This document shows, piece by piece, positions 10,401-19,004 of a stretch of DNA of 64,000 nt. Location: contig NZ_JAIQCI010000003.1 in NCBI RefSeq assembly GCF_022378335.1, positions 62,001 through 126,000 of the forward strand, given 5' to 3'. The notes under the pieces were generated by a model, which worked only from the letters and a program-made list of their open reading frames with translations, was not told the origin of the DNA and made no database searches. Made by a program: the position numbers and the translations under genes. The stretch is from Croceicoccus hydrothermalis. GTDB taxonomy: Bacteria > Pseudomonadota > Alphaproteobacteria > Sphingomonadales > Sphingomonadaceae. Within the stretch, counting starts at the first letter, position 1, and every line of letters begins with the position of its first letter.

Positions 10401-10453
10401 AGCAGGCGCCTGCGCGCAGGGCCGCGAAACGTTCGATGAGTGGAAATGGCCAT
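7421..10453 (-). CDS. TonB-dependent outer-membrane receptor
   Basis: This 1010-residue receptor begins with a Tat-like/Sec leader (RRRLLAGSASAALLAWSAPVLAQ), then the TonB-box region EAIVVTGSRIRRD, and a plug domain with NLFGLGTGRTLTLVNGRRM and AVYGSDAIAGVVNYVL. A long beta-barrel follows, ending in RRFWVGAKIRM. The overall layout matches sphingomonad oligopeptide- or carbohydrate-type receptors. Start ATG 10453 is preceded by AAGGGGG; in-frame codons further upstream give an unlikely extension. It heads an operon with aminotransferase, S10 peptidase and APC permease, so a peptide or amino-acid conjugate is the likely ligand (inference). No extra N-terminal FecA-type signalling domain is seen. 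Confidence 0.93.
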   Translation of the reverse strand: MAISTHRTFRGPARRRLLAGSASAALLAWSAPVLAQDDTAIAQDGVVESEAIVVTGSRIRRDPSAESAPRTVVEEGVVEDRGFTSAAEALNQLTANTPQLNQADNSGESSGSGQQFPNLFGLGTGRTLTLVNGRRMVTTSSGLGDAQVDANIIPLGLLDRVEVVQGGGAAVYGSDAIAGVVNYVLKDEFEGIELDGQTGISSRGDYHTYSLRGTAGTNFADGRGNVAVDLGYAKSPILQFGDRPLSALGRLTVTNPLDTGPNDGIPSVRELLNAAFWPFNANGVLFNTPAPFTTSLVQADGVPLQFAPDGSLQAFDPGNDVGIPFASGGDGFSYTDLVGLRTGVERITGNLIARYDISDTVTVRAEGLYARTEGDEIPQGQSRSILNFGTYAGPVQFNIANPFLSDEARATLSAAKPGFAQGAPIFLSKYFFDLTPSNTQTNKAETYRGVLGVEGDFSAGWRDFYWSVSGSYARVDGAQRRWDVDNAKYANAIDAVTSGGDIVCAINADDDPSNDDPACAPINPFGNGNVSAAAQQYVSVRAGLDYTNEQVDLLATLGGDLFELPGGTAQFSLAYEHRDESVDFIPLEANRLGLFGGGTMEQAQSGGYNTDEISGELLIPIVDYGMGVPLIEMLELSAAGRYVDNSIAGKEEVWDLGLRWRPVDGVTLRASRSRNFRAPTLTQLFAPTSVTLDSAGRDPCDADRINNGPNPDVRYANCLALFEANPGFGVDADGANAGDSAAERLAGFQSPTENFSRADITTGGNPDLRNEVSDTLTYGIVVQPAFIPGLTISADRIEIDLEDGLSPFTTADFAAACYDNVDPDPAVCDAFTRLASPDGLSPGGTILTGTTTTFNAGIVKYRGEVYAIDYSFAPGDGAYGRFHVGANATHNTLATTSVTGETFVRTDGTIQRPEWQGRFNLDWADGPVRVSYQAFYLDDAKAAPDATIENNPNPFIDSNLTHSISAQLDAGAMTFRFGVDNFTDEEPSYPQISYGDILGRRFWVGAKIRM

Positions 10454-10648
10454 GATAACCCCCTTGCCTTCAGATTGTTCGTCGAAATCCCCGGAACCCT
10501 CGCACCCCAGGGCACCCCCGGCTCCAAGGCTTATGGATACACGCACGCACCGGGGAAATTCTTCTCAAACAGACGTCCTGCCCGGTCCGTTTCGCATAAT
10601 ATTTTCTTGATTTCGGAGAATCGTGGTTATTCTGGATGCATCGGACCA

Positions 10649-12127
10649 TTACGGCGCATCGGTGAGGAAGCTTTCAAGGTTCGCATTGAATACCTTACGT
10701 ATCGCAGGCGTGTCGTACATCATGTGTCCGCCGGGATAGCAGTGAAGCGCGATGCGATCCCTGACCCCGGGCGGCAGGGTGGAGACGCGCGCCTCATTCG
10801 CGAGGCAGGAATTGAGCGAATCGTACAATCCCGCGGCAACATGGGTGCGCATGGCTGGCATTTTCTGCATCGCGCGAAGGGTCCACGGCTGCGACGGGCT
10901 TGGCGGGCCTTCGCCGGCCATCGCGCGGGCCAGCGATCGTTCGGTGATCGGCGATTGGTCATATTGCCACCCCTCGCCCACCGGAATGGCGGGCGCCTCG
11001 ATCCCGGCGTAGGTCCCGGCGCGATAGTGCAAGCCGTTGCGATAATACGCGATGATCGCATTGTCGTCCGCGTCATCCCCGGCTATAAAGGCGCCTTGCC
11101 CCTGCCGCACCCGGCGCATGTCAAACACATCCAGCATGCGTGACGGGATCAGACCGCTGCGAAAATCGCGCGGCGACACCCACAGCGTTTCGGTATCGAT
11201 CTGCGATAGCTCCATCCCATGATAGCGCGCGAGATCGGCGGCGACCTGCATCCGCTGCTCCGCGCTGAGCGAGGACGGGTCGGCGAGCGCCGGATACCAC
11301 ACCGTGCGCGCCCAGTCTGCGGCCGCGTCCACCGCCGCCTGCCCCTGCGCCTGCAATTCCGGGTCAAGCCGGTTCAGCATCAGCGCCGCCGCCGTCCTGT
11401 TCGGCAGGGACAATGCGCGCGATAGCGCCTGGTCCGGCTCCTCCCCCAATGGTATCCCGCCCGAAATCAGTCCGATACCCGCCACCTTCGTACCCGCATC
11501 GGCCAGCGCCTCCGCCGTGCCCGATGCGCGCCATGTGCCGAAACTCTCCCCGATCAGGTAGAGGGGCGCGTTCTCCTGCGCATAGGTCCGGCGAAACTGC
11601 GCGATGAAACGCGCGGTCGCGTCTATATCGCCAACCGTTCCATAAAGCGCATTGGCCGCCTCTTGCGACGAGGCGCGGCTGAAGCCCGTGCCCGCGGGAT
11701 CGAGGAAGACGAGATCGGCGGAACGCAGCGGCGTATCGGGGTTGTCGATCAACACGCCGTCTTCAACGATGCGCGGACCCATCGCGGAAAAATGGAGGAG
11801 GCGCGAATCCGCCCCCGGCCCGCCGTTCCACACGAAGGCCAACGGACGTTCGCCGCCCTCCCCGTTCGCGCCCCGATCGGCGAAATAGGCGGTGTAGAAG
11901 AGATCCGCCATCGCGTCCCCCCCCGGCCCCCGCACGGTCAGCGTTCCGGCGCATGCGTCGTAATTCAACCGCCCGTCCGTCGTCACCACCGAATGCCGCG
12001 AATGCACCGCATCGGCGGCACAGGCGCCGACGCTGCGCGAGATCTGCGTCCCCTCGCCGCCGAACGATGTGCAGGATGAAAGGACCGGCACGATCGCCAG
12101 CACCGCGAATAGGGTCGTGTTCTTCAT
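10649..12127 (-). CDS. Lipoprotein S10-family serine carboxypeptidase (copy 2)
   Basis: This 492-residue protein carries a lipobox (PVLSSC, Cys about residue 18), so it is probably membrane-anchored facing the periplasm. Catalytic elements of S10 peptidases are present: WNGGPGADSRL, Ser195 in GESFGTW, Asp in YDSLNSC and His in PGGHMMY. ATG 12127 is preferred because an AGG lies eight bases before it; an in-frame GTG three codons upstream has no good spacing. It is downstream of no other gene on its strand and divergent from the class V PLP enzyme at 12290. The 195-base gap to the TonB receptor holds that receptor's leader region. Confidence 0.9.
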   Translation of the reverse strand: MKNTTLFAVLAIVPVLSSCTSFGGEGTQISRSVGACAADAVHSRHSVVTTDGRLNYDACAGTLTVRGPGGDAMADLFYTAYFADRGANGEGGERPLAFVWNGGPGADSRLLHFSAMGPRIVEDGVLIDNPDTPLRSADLVFLDPAGTGFSRASSQEAANALYGTVGDIDATARFIAQFRRTYAQENAPLYLIGESFGTWRASGTAEALADAGTKVAGIGLISGGIPLGEEPDQALSRALSLPNRTAAALMLNRLDPELQAQGQAAVDAAADWARTVWYPALADPSSLSAEQRMQVAADLARYHGMELSQIDTETLWVSPRDFRSGLIPSRMLDVFDMRRVRQGQGAFIAGDDADDNAIIAYYRNGLHYRAGTYAGIEAPAIPVGEGWQYDQSPITERSLARAMAGEGPPSPSQPWTLRAMQKMPAMRTHVAAGLYDSLNSCLANEARVSTLPPGVRDRIALHCYPGGHMMYDTPAIRKVFNANLESFLTDAP

Positions 12128-12289
12128 AAAAAGCACCTGTCATGCCAACGCTGTCATCGCCAAGAATGCCGCATCCAAGGCAATTCTTCGCGTCTTTTCA
12201 TCCACTGCGAAGGCCGTTTTTGCAAAATCCTGACGCGGATTGCCCCATCAATGCATAAAATATCAGCCGAAACCGCATAATATGGCCCC

Positions 12290-13545
12290 ATGAATGCGAA
12301 ACGATTTGGTGACGCTGTGCCCCTGACGCGGCGGCGCATGATGGCCGCGGCGCCGGCGGTGCTGCCCCTTGCCGCGACCCCGGCATTCGCGACGGGGCGG
12401 GTGACGCCGCGCCCGGTTCGCCCGCGGCGCTGTTCTCCCCGCGAACCGATGTCTATCTCGACAGCGGGACGATGCACCCGGTGCCGCTGGCGGCGCAGGC
12501 ATCGGTGCGTGCCTATCACGACATGCGGGCGCGCGGCGAACACTGGCCGACCAGCGCGGTGGAGGCGCGGGTCAAGGCAGCATTCGCCACGCTGGTGAAC
12601 GCGTCGAGCGATGAGCTGGCCTTCGTGCAAAGCACCACGGCGGGCGAGCAACTGGTGATCGACGCGCTCGACATTCCGAGCGTCGGCGGGCGGATCGTGA
12701 CCGATACGCTGCATTTCTTCGGTTCGTTCTGGCTTTATGAAGAGCTGGCGAAGCGCGGGATGGACGTGGTCTGGCTGCGCCCCGAAAACGGTCGCATCGA
12801 TCCCGCCGCCTACGAAAAGGCGATCACGGCCGATACGCGCCTGGTCAGCCTGTCGCAGGTATCGACGTATAACGGGTTCGAGCAGGATCTCGCCGCCGTC
12901 ACGCAAATCGCCCATGCGCGCGGGGCGAAAGTCTATGCCGACATCATCCATGCCGCCGGCACGGTGCCGCTCGACCTGCATCGCAGCGGCGTCGATTTCG
13001 CCGCCACGGCCAGCTACAAATGGCTGATGGGGGATTTCGGGCTCGGTTTCCTTTACGTGCGGGGCGATCTGATCCCGCGATTGCGGCGATCCCGCTTTGG
13101 CTATTATCAGCTGGCGAAGTTCAGAAGCCATGTTTACCCCTATGATCCGCCGGGCGAAACGGTTGCCGACATGGCGCCGCGCGACGATGCGGAGGGGCTT
13201 TTCGCCATGGGCACGCGCTCTCACGCCGTGCTGGCGCAGCTCGACGCGTCGCTGCCGATCCTGCTGCAACAGGGGGTTTCGAACATGACGGCACGGCGCT
13301 TGCCGCTGCTGCGCCGTCTGCACGACGCCTTGCCGGCGATGGGATACGATGTCGTCACCCCCCGGGACAGCCGGACCCCGCTTGTCACCTGCGTTCTCGA
13401 AGGGGCGCGAGAACGGCTTTCGGAACCACTGGAACGGGCGGGGGTGCGCATAACATTATCGCGCAACCGGTTCCGGATCTGTCCGTCCTTCTTCAATGGT
13501 CCGGACGACATCGAACGGCTGCTCGATGCTCTTCCCACGCTATGA
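12290..13545 (+). CDS. Tat-exported class V PLP enzyme (isopenicillin-N-epimerase-like), leader and body in different frames
   Basis: An ATG at 12290 starts a clear twin-arginine leader (LTRRRMMAAAPAVLPLAATPAFA). The catalytic body is in another frame: that frame is open from 12313 and reads AALFSPRTDVYLDSGTMHPVPL and onward to a stop at 13545. The body has AELAFVQSTT-like PLP binding, ADIIHAAG (PLP aspartate region) and ASYKWLMGDFGLGF with the Schiff-base lysine near residue 243, typical of class V aminotransferases/isopenicillin-N epimerases. Adding one base within the G-rich stretch around 12391-12400 would fuse leader and body, so this is a one-base deletion, a sequencing error, or less likely recoding. 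The first in-frame ATG of the body alone is 12472, which would remove the leader and some N-terminal fold. The S10 gene follows 59 bases downstream. Confidence 0.75.
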
Positions 13546-13604
13546 CGCACCCACGACATGACTGCCTCGAGGCGCGAAGTGCGCCGGACACGAAAGGTTG
13601 CACG

Positions 13605-15134
13605 ATGAAAATGCTGCACACGATGCTGCGGTTCGCGCCGGTGGCGCTTATGGCCGGAATGGTGCCCGCCCTCCCCGCCGCGGCGCAGCAATCCGACAGG
13701 CCTATGCCGCCCGCCTTCCTCCGCGCGATGGAACCGATGGTCGAACGCCCGGAACCGAGCGCCCATGTCATCACCACCGGCCATCGGGGACGCTTCGCGA
13801 ACCGGCCCGTCGCCTATGACGCGATCGTGACCGAAACGCCGGTGGCGAATGCGGCGGGCGAGGTGGCGGCGGTGGTCGTAACCTACGCCTATGTCGCGAA
13901 GAATGCCGGCGATCCCGGCACGCGCCCGGTGCTTTTCTTTTTCAACGGCGGGCCGGGCGCGTCGTCGTCTCCCCTGCATATGCAGGCGTTCGGTCCGCGC
14001 GTGGTCCGCGACGGGGATGCCGGCGCAACCCTCGTCAACAACCCGCACAGCCTGCTCGACACGGCCGATCTCGTCTTTATCGACCCGCCCGGGACCGGGG
14101 CAAGCATGCCGGTCGCCGGCGTGGATGCCAGCAGCCTGTTTTCGGTGGACGGCGACGCCGCCGCCGTGGCGCAGGTGGTGCAGCAATGGCGCGTCGACAA
14201 CGGACGCACCGGCTCCCCCTTCGCCTTGGTCGGAGAAAGCTACGGCACCGCCCGCGCCGCCGCCATGTTGCACAGCGCGGCCGAAGCGGAACTGCCGTTG
14301 CCTGATGGCGTGGCGCTTTTGTCCATGTCGCTCGGCGATACGGCGGCACCGGTGATTTCGGACATGGCGATGCTGCCCACGCTGGCGGCGGTGAACTGGT
14401 ATCACCACCCTTCGCGCCGCGATGGGCAAAGCGTCGTGGATCGCTACAACAGCGCGCTCGATTTCGCGCAGGGCGAGTATGCGAAGGCGCTGATCCGGTG
14501 GCAGGTGATGGACGCGCCCGCCCGCGCGGCGGTGGCGGAGCGGATGGCAAGGTTGATCGGCATTCCCGCCGCTAAATTGCTGGCATCCGATTTGCGTATC
14601 GACAAGACGACGTTCATGTTGAGCCTGCTGGCCGACCGGGGCCTGCGTACGGGGCAGCTCGACGCGCGGGTCACGCGCCCCATCGCCGATTCCAATTTTC
14701 AGCCGCCCTTCGACGACCCTTCGATGACATTGGGGACCTCGACCTCGGCAACCCTCGAAAGCTATCTCGCCGAAGAGCTGGAATATCGTTTGCCCAGTGC
14801 GTATCGCAGCCTCAATCTCGGCATCAATTTCAAGTGGGACTGGGGCGAGAATGAGAGTTACCGCAGCCGCCGTTTCGCCCCTCTGATTGCCGAGGCGCTC
14901 GAACGGCGTCCCGACATGGCGATCTTCACCGCGGGCGGGCTGTACGACATCACGACGCCGACCTATGCCGGCATCTTCGCTCTGGATCACGCGGGCATCG
15001 CGCGCGACCGGCGCACGACCCGCCTCTATGCGGCCGGACATTCCGTGTTCGAGGATGAAGGCGAACTGGCAAGGATGAGCGCGGATCTGCGCGAATGGGC
15101 GCACACGCTGGGACGGAGCGGGGATGCGCGCTAG
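13605..15134 (+). CDS. Secreted S10-family serine carboxypeptidase (copy 3)
   Basis: This 509-residue S10 peptidase has a Sec signal peptide ending PALPAAAQQ. Catalytic features are FFNGGPGASSSPLHMQAFGP, Ser212 in GESYGTA, Asp in AGGLYDITTP and His in AAGHSVF. ATG 13605 has AAAGG eight bases upstream; earlier in-frame codons would put the signal peptide too far in. It follows the class V PLP enzyme in the same direction and ends in a four-base overlap with the convergent GST gene. It likely acts on the same peptide pool as the other two S10 enzymes nearby. Confidence 0.92.
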   Translation: MKMLHTMLRFAPVALMAGMVPALPAAAQQSDRPMPPAFLRAMEPMVERPEPSAHVITTGHRGRFANRPVAYDAIVTETPVANAAGEVAAVVVTYAYVAKNAGDPGTRPVLFFFNGGPGASSSPLHMQAFGPRVVRDGDAGATLVNNPHSLLDTADLVFIDPPGTGASMPVAGVDASSLFSVDGDAAAVAQVVQQWRVDNGRTGSPFALVGESYGTARAAAMLHSAAEAELPLPDGVALLSMSLGDTAAPVISDMAMLPTLAAVNWYHHPSRRDGQSVVDRYNSALDFAQGEYAKALIRWQVMDAPARAAVAERMARLIGIPAAKLLASDLRIDKTTFMLSLLADRGLRTGQLDARVTRPIADSNFQPPFDDPSMTLGTSTSATLESYLAEELEYRLPSAYRSLNLGINFKWDWGENESYRSRRFAPLIAEALERRPDMAIFTAGGLYDITTPTYAGIFALDHAGIARDRRTTRLYAAGHSVFEDEGELARMSADLREWAHTLGRSGDAR

Positions 15135-15808
15135 GCCGCGCCGGTGACGGCCTTGCCGGGCTCCGGCCCGAAAATGGCCGGCGGGTCGCCCGGTGCCCAT
15201 GGTTTGCGCTTTGTCATGATCGCGGCGAACAGCGGCGATTGCAGATGACCGTCGAGCCATTTGCGCACATGCGGCACCGGGGCGGCGGCGAACCATTCGC
15301 GGTCCACCGCGGCAAATTGCCGGACGAAGGGAAATATCGCCGCATCCACGATGCCGCGCGTATCCCCGCAAAGCTGCGCAGCGTGCGACAAGCGCGCGTC
15401 GAGCTCGCTTAGAAATCGCAATCCCGCCGCGCGATGCGTCAGCGGATCGGAGCCGTGCCGTTCGGGATATTTGTAACGGTCGAGATCATGTTTGAAATCG
15501 CCGTCATTCGCCGCGATCAGGGCGGGATCGTCACGGTCGAGCCATCCTTCGGGATCGTGACTTCCCAATGCGGTGCGCATGATGTCGATGCTTTCATCGA
15601 CGACCGTGCCGTTGGCCAGGACCATCACCGGCACGGTTCCCTTCGCCGACGCGGCGAGCAGCGCATCGGGCTTCGCACTCAGCTTCACCTCCCGCAATTC
15701 ACAGCGTGTTCCCGTCACCATCAGCGCCAGCCGCGCCCGCATCGCATAGGGGCACCGCCGAAAGCTGTAGAGCACCGGAAGTCCGGTTTCGCCGCCATGC
15801 ATATTCAT
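15131..15808 (-). CDS. Glutathione S-transferase-like thioredoxin-fold protein
   Basis: This 225-residue protein starts with a glutaredoxin/GST N-terminal fold: [17 protein letters not shown] contains a CPYA redox-like motif, and [11 protein letters not shown] holds the cis-proline. A DESIDIMR loop then matches GST glutathione-binding sites. The rest is an alpha-helical GST C-terminal domain (residues about 90-200). Function is probably glutathione-dependent detoxification or reduction in the cytoplasm; the substrate is unknown. It overlaps trhO by four bases (ATGA), so the two form an operon. Confidence 0.85.
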   Translation of the reverse strand: MNMHGGETGLPVLYSFRRCPYAMRARLALMVTGTRCELREVKLSAKPDALLAASAKGTVPVMVLANGTVVDESIDIMRTALGSHDPEGWLDRDDPALIAANDGDFKHDLDRYKYPERHGSDPLTHRAAGLRFLSELDARLSHAAQLCGDTRGIVDAAIFPFVRQFAAVDREWFAAAPVPHVRKWLDGHLQSPLFAAIMTKRKPWAPGDPPAIFGPEPGKAVTGAA

Positions 15809-16797
15809 CGGTCAGCCTCCTCCATGCTTGCGCCAACGTGAGCGCGCCCCTGGGCTGCGGCGAGTGTTTCCTGACGGTGGCGTTCCCGCGCCGATGCTTT
15901 CTGCGCCTCGGTCCGCGCGGCGTGGCATGCGGGGCACGACACCCCTTCCTCGAACAGGGGGGAACGCATGTCCGCCGGGGCGACCGGCTCCCGGCAGGCA
16001 TGGCATAGCGCATGGGTCCCCAAGGATAGCCCGTGCCCCACCGCGACGCGCTGATCGAAGACGAAGCATTCGCCCTGCCAAAGGCTCTGCGCCGCCGGAA
16101 TCGTTTCGAGATAGCGCAGGATGCCGCCCTTGAGATGGTGGACGTCCTCGACCCCTTCGCTTTTCAGGAACGCGGTCGACTTTTCGCAGCGGATGCCCCC
16201 GGTGCAGAACATCGCCACCCTCGGCGCCTTCCCCTCGCCCAGAAGGCGCGCGCGCTCCTGCCGGAACCAATCGGGAAAATCCCGGAAACTCGTGGTTTTC
16301 GGGTCAATCGCACCCTCGAACGTGCCGATGCGAACCTCGTAATCGTTGCGCGTGTCGATCACGATCGTGTCGGGGTCGCGGATCAATGCGTTCCAGTCCT
16401 CCGGCTCGACATAGGTGCCCACGCTCGCGCGCGGGTCGATGTCCGCCTGTCCCATGGTGACGATCTCGCGCTTGATCCGCACCTTCATCCGGTGGAACGG
16501 CATGGCGGCCGCGGCGGAATATTTGACGTCGAGCGCGTCGCAATCGGGCAGGCTGCGAATATGGCGCAGCACCGCCTCGATCCCCGCGTCGGTTCCGGCG
16601 ATGGTTCCGTTGATCCCCTCCGGTGCGAGGAGCAGCGTGCCGCGAATGCCCCCTGCCCGGCACAGGGCGAGCAGCGGCGCGCGCAATGTTTCGCAATCCT
16701 CGAACCGGGCAAAGCGGTAGAGCGCGGCGACGCGGACGGGCGGCGTATGAGGCGCCGGGGCAGCGGCAGGGACGGTCGGGAGGAGAGCATCGGTCAT
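15805..16797 (-). CDS. trhO: tRNA uridine(34) hydroxylase TrhO (rhodanese-fold, YceA family)
   Basis: This 330-residue protein matches the TrhO/YceA family, which uses prephenate-independent oxygen chemistry to form 5-hydroxyuridine at the tRNA wobble position. An N-terminal ferredoxin-like domain ([29 protein letters not shown]) precedes a rhodanese domain with [17 protein letters not shown] and the catalytic cysteine near residue 204 in [10 protein letters not shown]. The C-terminal part has a Cys-rich knuckle (CHACREP, CPACH), usual for the family. Start ATG 16797 gives the conserved length. It is followed by the GST gene in overlap. Confidence 0.92.
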   Translation of the reverse strand: MTDALLPTVPAAAPAPHTPPVRVAALYRFARFEDCETLRAPLLALCRAGGIRGTLLLAPEGINGTIAGTDAGIEAVLRHIRSLPDCDALDVKYSAAAAMPFHRMKVRIKREIVTMGQADIDPRASVGTYVEPEDWNALIRDPDTIVIDTRNDYEVRIGTFEGAIDPKTTSFRDFPDWFRQERARLLGEGKAPRVAMFCTGGIRCEKSTAFLKSEGVEDVHHLKGGILRYLETIPAAQSLWQGECFVFDQRVAVGHGLSLGTHALCHACREPVAPADMRSPLFEEGVSCPACHAARTEAQKASARERHRQETLAAAQGRAHVGASMEEADR

Positions 16798-16807
16798 GGC
16801 AAAGCCC

Positions 16808-17755
16808 CTAGCCGCATTCCCGCCGCGCGTCAGCATCCGAACCGCCCTCCGCCGCGCCAGGTCCGGCACCGCGTGCATCGTCAAGCCCCGCATTCGGCAC
16901 CGCCAGCACATCGCCCAATGCCCGCACCGCGGCGGAGCCCGCCACACGTCCCATCGTCTCCTGCTCCGCCACGAGGCCGATGCGCCGCCGCATCGCGAAT
17001 CCGTCGAGCGGGACCAGCCGAAGCCCCGCCGCCGCGTGGCACGCCGGCACCACCGTCATGCCCAGCCCCGCCCGCACCAGCGCGGCGGCGGTTTCGTCGT
17101 TCGTCGTGCGCGACGCCATGAAGGGGCGGATGCCGGCCTGCGTGAAAAAGCGGCTCGTTTCCGGCAGCGCCTCGCACCAGCGGCGCACGATCATCGGTTC
17201 GCGCACCAGCTCGTCCGCCGTCAGCGTCGCGCGGTCCGCGAGCGGATGATCCTCCCGCATGGCGAGGCGATACGGCTCCTCGAACAATGTGCGCAGGCAC
17301 AGCGCATCGTCCGGCACCGGCCCCGCGACGAGATCGAGCCGCCCGCGCCGCAGGCTCTGCATCAAATCGCGCATGCGGCCATGCGCGACCTCGATCCGGA
17401 TGGCATCCTGTGCCCGAAGCGCGGCGGCCACCGCCCGCCCGGTCAGCGCCGCCGGAAGTGTCGAGGCGATGCCGATGCGGATGAGCTTTGACGGGGCATC
17501 GTCCGCCGCGCCCCGTTCGGCCGCGGCGAATTCCCGCTCGATCAACCGGGCATGATGCATGAAACGTGTGCCCGCCGTCGTCAGCTCGACCCGGCGATTG
17601 TTCCGCTCGAACAGAACCGTGCCGAGCAGACGTTCCAGCTTGGCAATGCCGGAGGACAGCGTAGGCTGCGACACCTGAGCGGAGGCGGCGGCCGCCGAAA
17701 ACGTGCCCTGTTCGACCACGGCGAGGAAATAGCGCACGAGATAGCGTTCGATCAT
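16808..17755 (-). CDS. LysR-family transcriptional regulator
   Basis: This 315-residue regulator has an N-terminal winged helix-turn-helix ([20 protein letters not shown], then [14 protein letters not shown] and [12 protein letters not shown]), followed by the periplasmic-binding-like sensor domain. ATG 17755 is preferred; a GTG three codons upstream is possible. It is divergent from the leucine-degradation operon starting at 17850, with a palindromic site between them, so it most likely regulates that operon in response to a leucine-derived CoA ester or acid (inference). Confidence 0.9.
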   Translation of the reverse strand: MIERYLVRYFLAVVEQGTFSAAAASAQVSQPTLSSGIAKLERLLGTVLFERNNRRVELTTAGTRFMHHARLIEREFAAAERGAADDAPSKLIRIGIASTLPAALTGRAVAAALRAQDAIRIEVAHGRMRDLMQSLRRGRLDLVAGPVPDDALCLRTLFEEPYRLAMREDHPLADRATLTADELVREPMIVRRWCEALPETSRFFTQAGIRPFMASRTTNDETAAALVRAGLGMTVVPACHAAAGLRLVPLDGFAMRRRIGLVAEQETMGRVAGSAAVRALGDVLAVPNAGLDDARGAGPGAAEGGSDADARRECG

Positions 17756-17763
17756 AGACGACA

Positions 17764-17781
17764 CCTATCGTATCGATAAGG
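17764..17781. promoter_or_regulatory. Palindromic candidate LysR operator
   Basis: CCTATCG-TAT-CGATAAGG is an imperfect inverted repeat in the 94-base gap between the divergent LysR gene and isovaleryl-CoA dehydrogenase. It contains ATCG/CGAT arms and fits the loose T-N11-A pattern of LysR binding sites. It abuts the LysR start, consistent with autoregulation plus activation of the operon. Confidence 0.45.
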
Positions 17782-17849
17782 CCGTATCAATTGCATCCCC
17801 CCGCCCGATCGGATTAGAACGCATTCAAACGAGATCCGAGAGGAAGACG

Positions 17850-19004
17850 ATGGCTCCGCAATTCGAATTCGACATAGATGAAAATGCGCGGATGATCCGC
17901 GACACGGTGCAACGCTTCGCCCGTGAACAGATCGAACCGCTCGCCGCGAAGATCGACGCGGAGGACAGCTTCCCCCGCGCGCTCTGGCCGCAGATGGGCG
18001 AACTGGGCCTTCACGGCATGACCGTGCCGGAGGAATTCGGCGGGCTGGGCCTCGGCTATCTTCACCATGTCATCGCGTGCGAGGAGGTGAGCCGGGCCTC
18101 CGCCTCGGTCGGTCTGTCCTATGGCGCGCATTCCAACCTCTGCGTCAATCAGATCGCGCGTTGGGGAAATGACGCGCAAAAGGCGAAATTCCTGCCGAAG
18201 CTGGTCAGCGGAGAGCACGTCGGCTCCCTCGCGATGAGCGAGACCAACGCAGGCTCCGACGTGGTGTCGATGAAGCTGAAGGCGGAGAGGGCCGAGGGGG
18301 GCTGGACCCTCAACGGCAACAAGTTCTGGATCACCAACGCGCCTTATGCCGACACGCTCGTCGTCTATGCCAAGACGGACATGGACGCAGGGGCGAAGGG
18401 CATCACCGCATTCCTGATCGAGAAGGATTTCAAAGGGTTCTCCATCGGTCAGAAGATCGACAAGATGGGCATGCGCGGATCGCCCACGGCAGAGCTGGTG
18501 TTCGACGATTGCTTCGTGCCGGACGACAACGTCATGGGCGGCATCGGCGAGGGCGTGAAGGTGTTGATGAGCGGCCTCGATTACGAGCGTGTCGTATTGT
18601 CGGGCATTCAGCTCGGCATCATGCAGGCCTGCCTCGACGTGGTGCTCCCCTATCTTCGCGAGCGTCAGCAGTTCGGCAAGCCCATCGGCGAGTTTCAGCT
18701 GATGCAGGCGAAGATTGCCGACATGTATGTCGCGCTGCAATCGGCGCGGGCCTATGTCTATGCCGTGGCAAAGGCGTGCGACGAGGGGCGCACCACGCGG
18801 TTCGACGCGGCGGGCGCGATCCTGTTGTCGAGCGAGAATGCGTTCCGCGTCGCGAACGAGGCGGTGCAGGCGATGGGCGGCGCAGGCTATACCAAGGATT
18901 GGCCCGTCGAACGTTTCCTGCGCGATGCGAAATTGCTCGACATCGGGGCGGGCACCAATGAAATCCGACGCATGTTGATAGGGCGGGAGTTGATGAAATC
19001 ATGA
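17850..19004 (+). CDS. liuA: Isovaleryl-CoA dehydrogenase
   Basis: This 384-residue FAD-dependent acyl-CoA dehydrogenase converts isovaleryl-CoA to 3-methylcrotonyl-CoA in leucine catabolism. The run [18 protein letters not shown] is characteristic of isovaleryl-CoA dehydrogenases. [15 protein letters not shown] and [11 protein letters not shown] are the FAD-contact motifs, and [20 protein letters not shown] is the C-terminal signature. The catalytic glutamate is in the [11 protein letters not shown] segment, as in this subfamily. AGAGGAAG lies just before the ATG. It is followed by methylcrotonyl-CoA carboxylase with a four-base overlap, fixing the pathway. Confidence 0.95.
   Translation: MAPQFEFDIDENARMIRDTVQRFAREQIEPLAAKIDAEDSFPRALWPQMGELGLHGMTVPEEFGGLGLGYLHHVIACEEVSRASASVGLSYGAHSNLCVNQIARWGNDAQKAKFLPKLVSGEHVGSLAMSETNAGSDVVSMKLKAERAEGGWTLNGNKFWITNAPYADTLVVYAKTDMDAGAKGITAFLIEKDFKGFSIGQKIDKMGMRGSPTAELVFDDCFVPDDNVMGGIGEGVKVLMSGLDYERVVLSGIQLGIMQACLDVVLPYLRERQQFGKPIGEFQLMQAKIADMYVALQSARAYVYAVAKACDEGRTTRFDAAGAILLSSENAFRVANEAVQAMGGAGYTKDWPVERFLRDAKLLDIGAGTNEIRRMLIGRELMKS

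Noticed and set aside
12350..12430. Programmed ribosomal frameshift in the class V PLP gene
   Set aside because: No typical slippery heptamer or downstream structure was recognised, so a simple one-base loss or sequence error is more likely.
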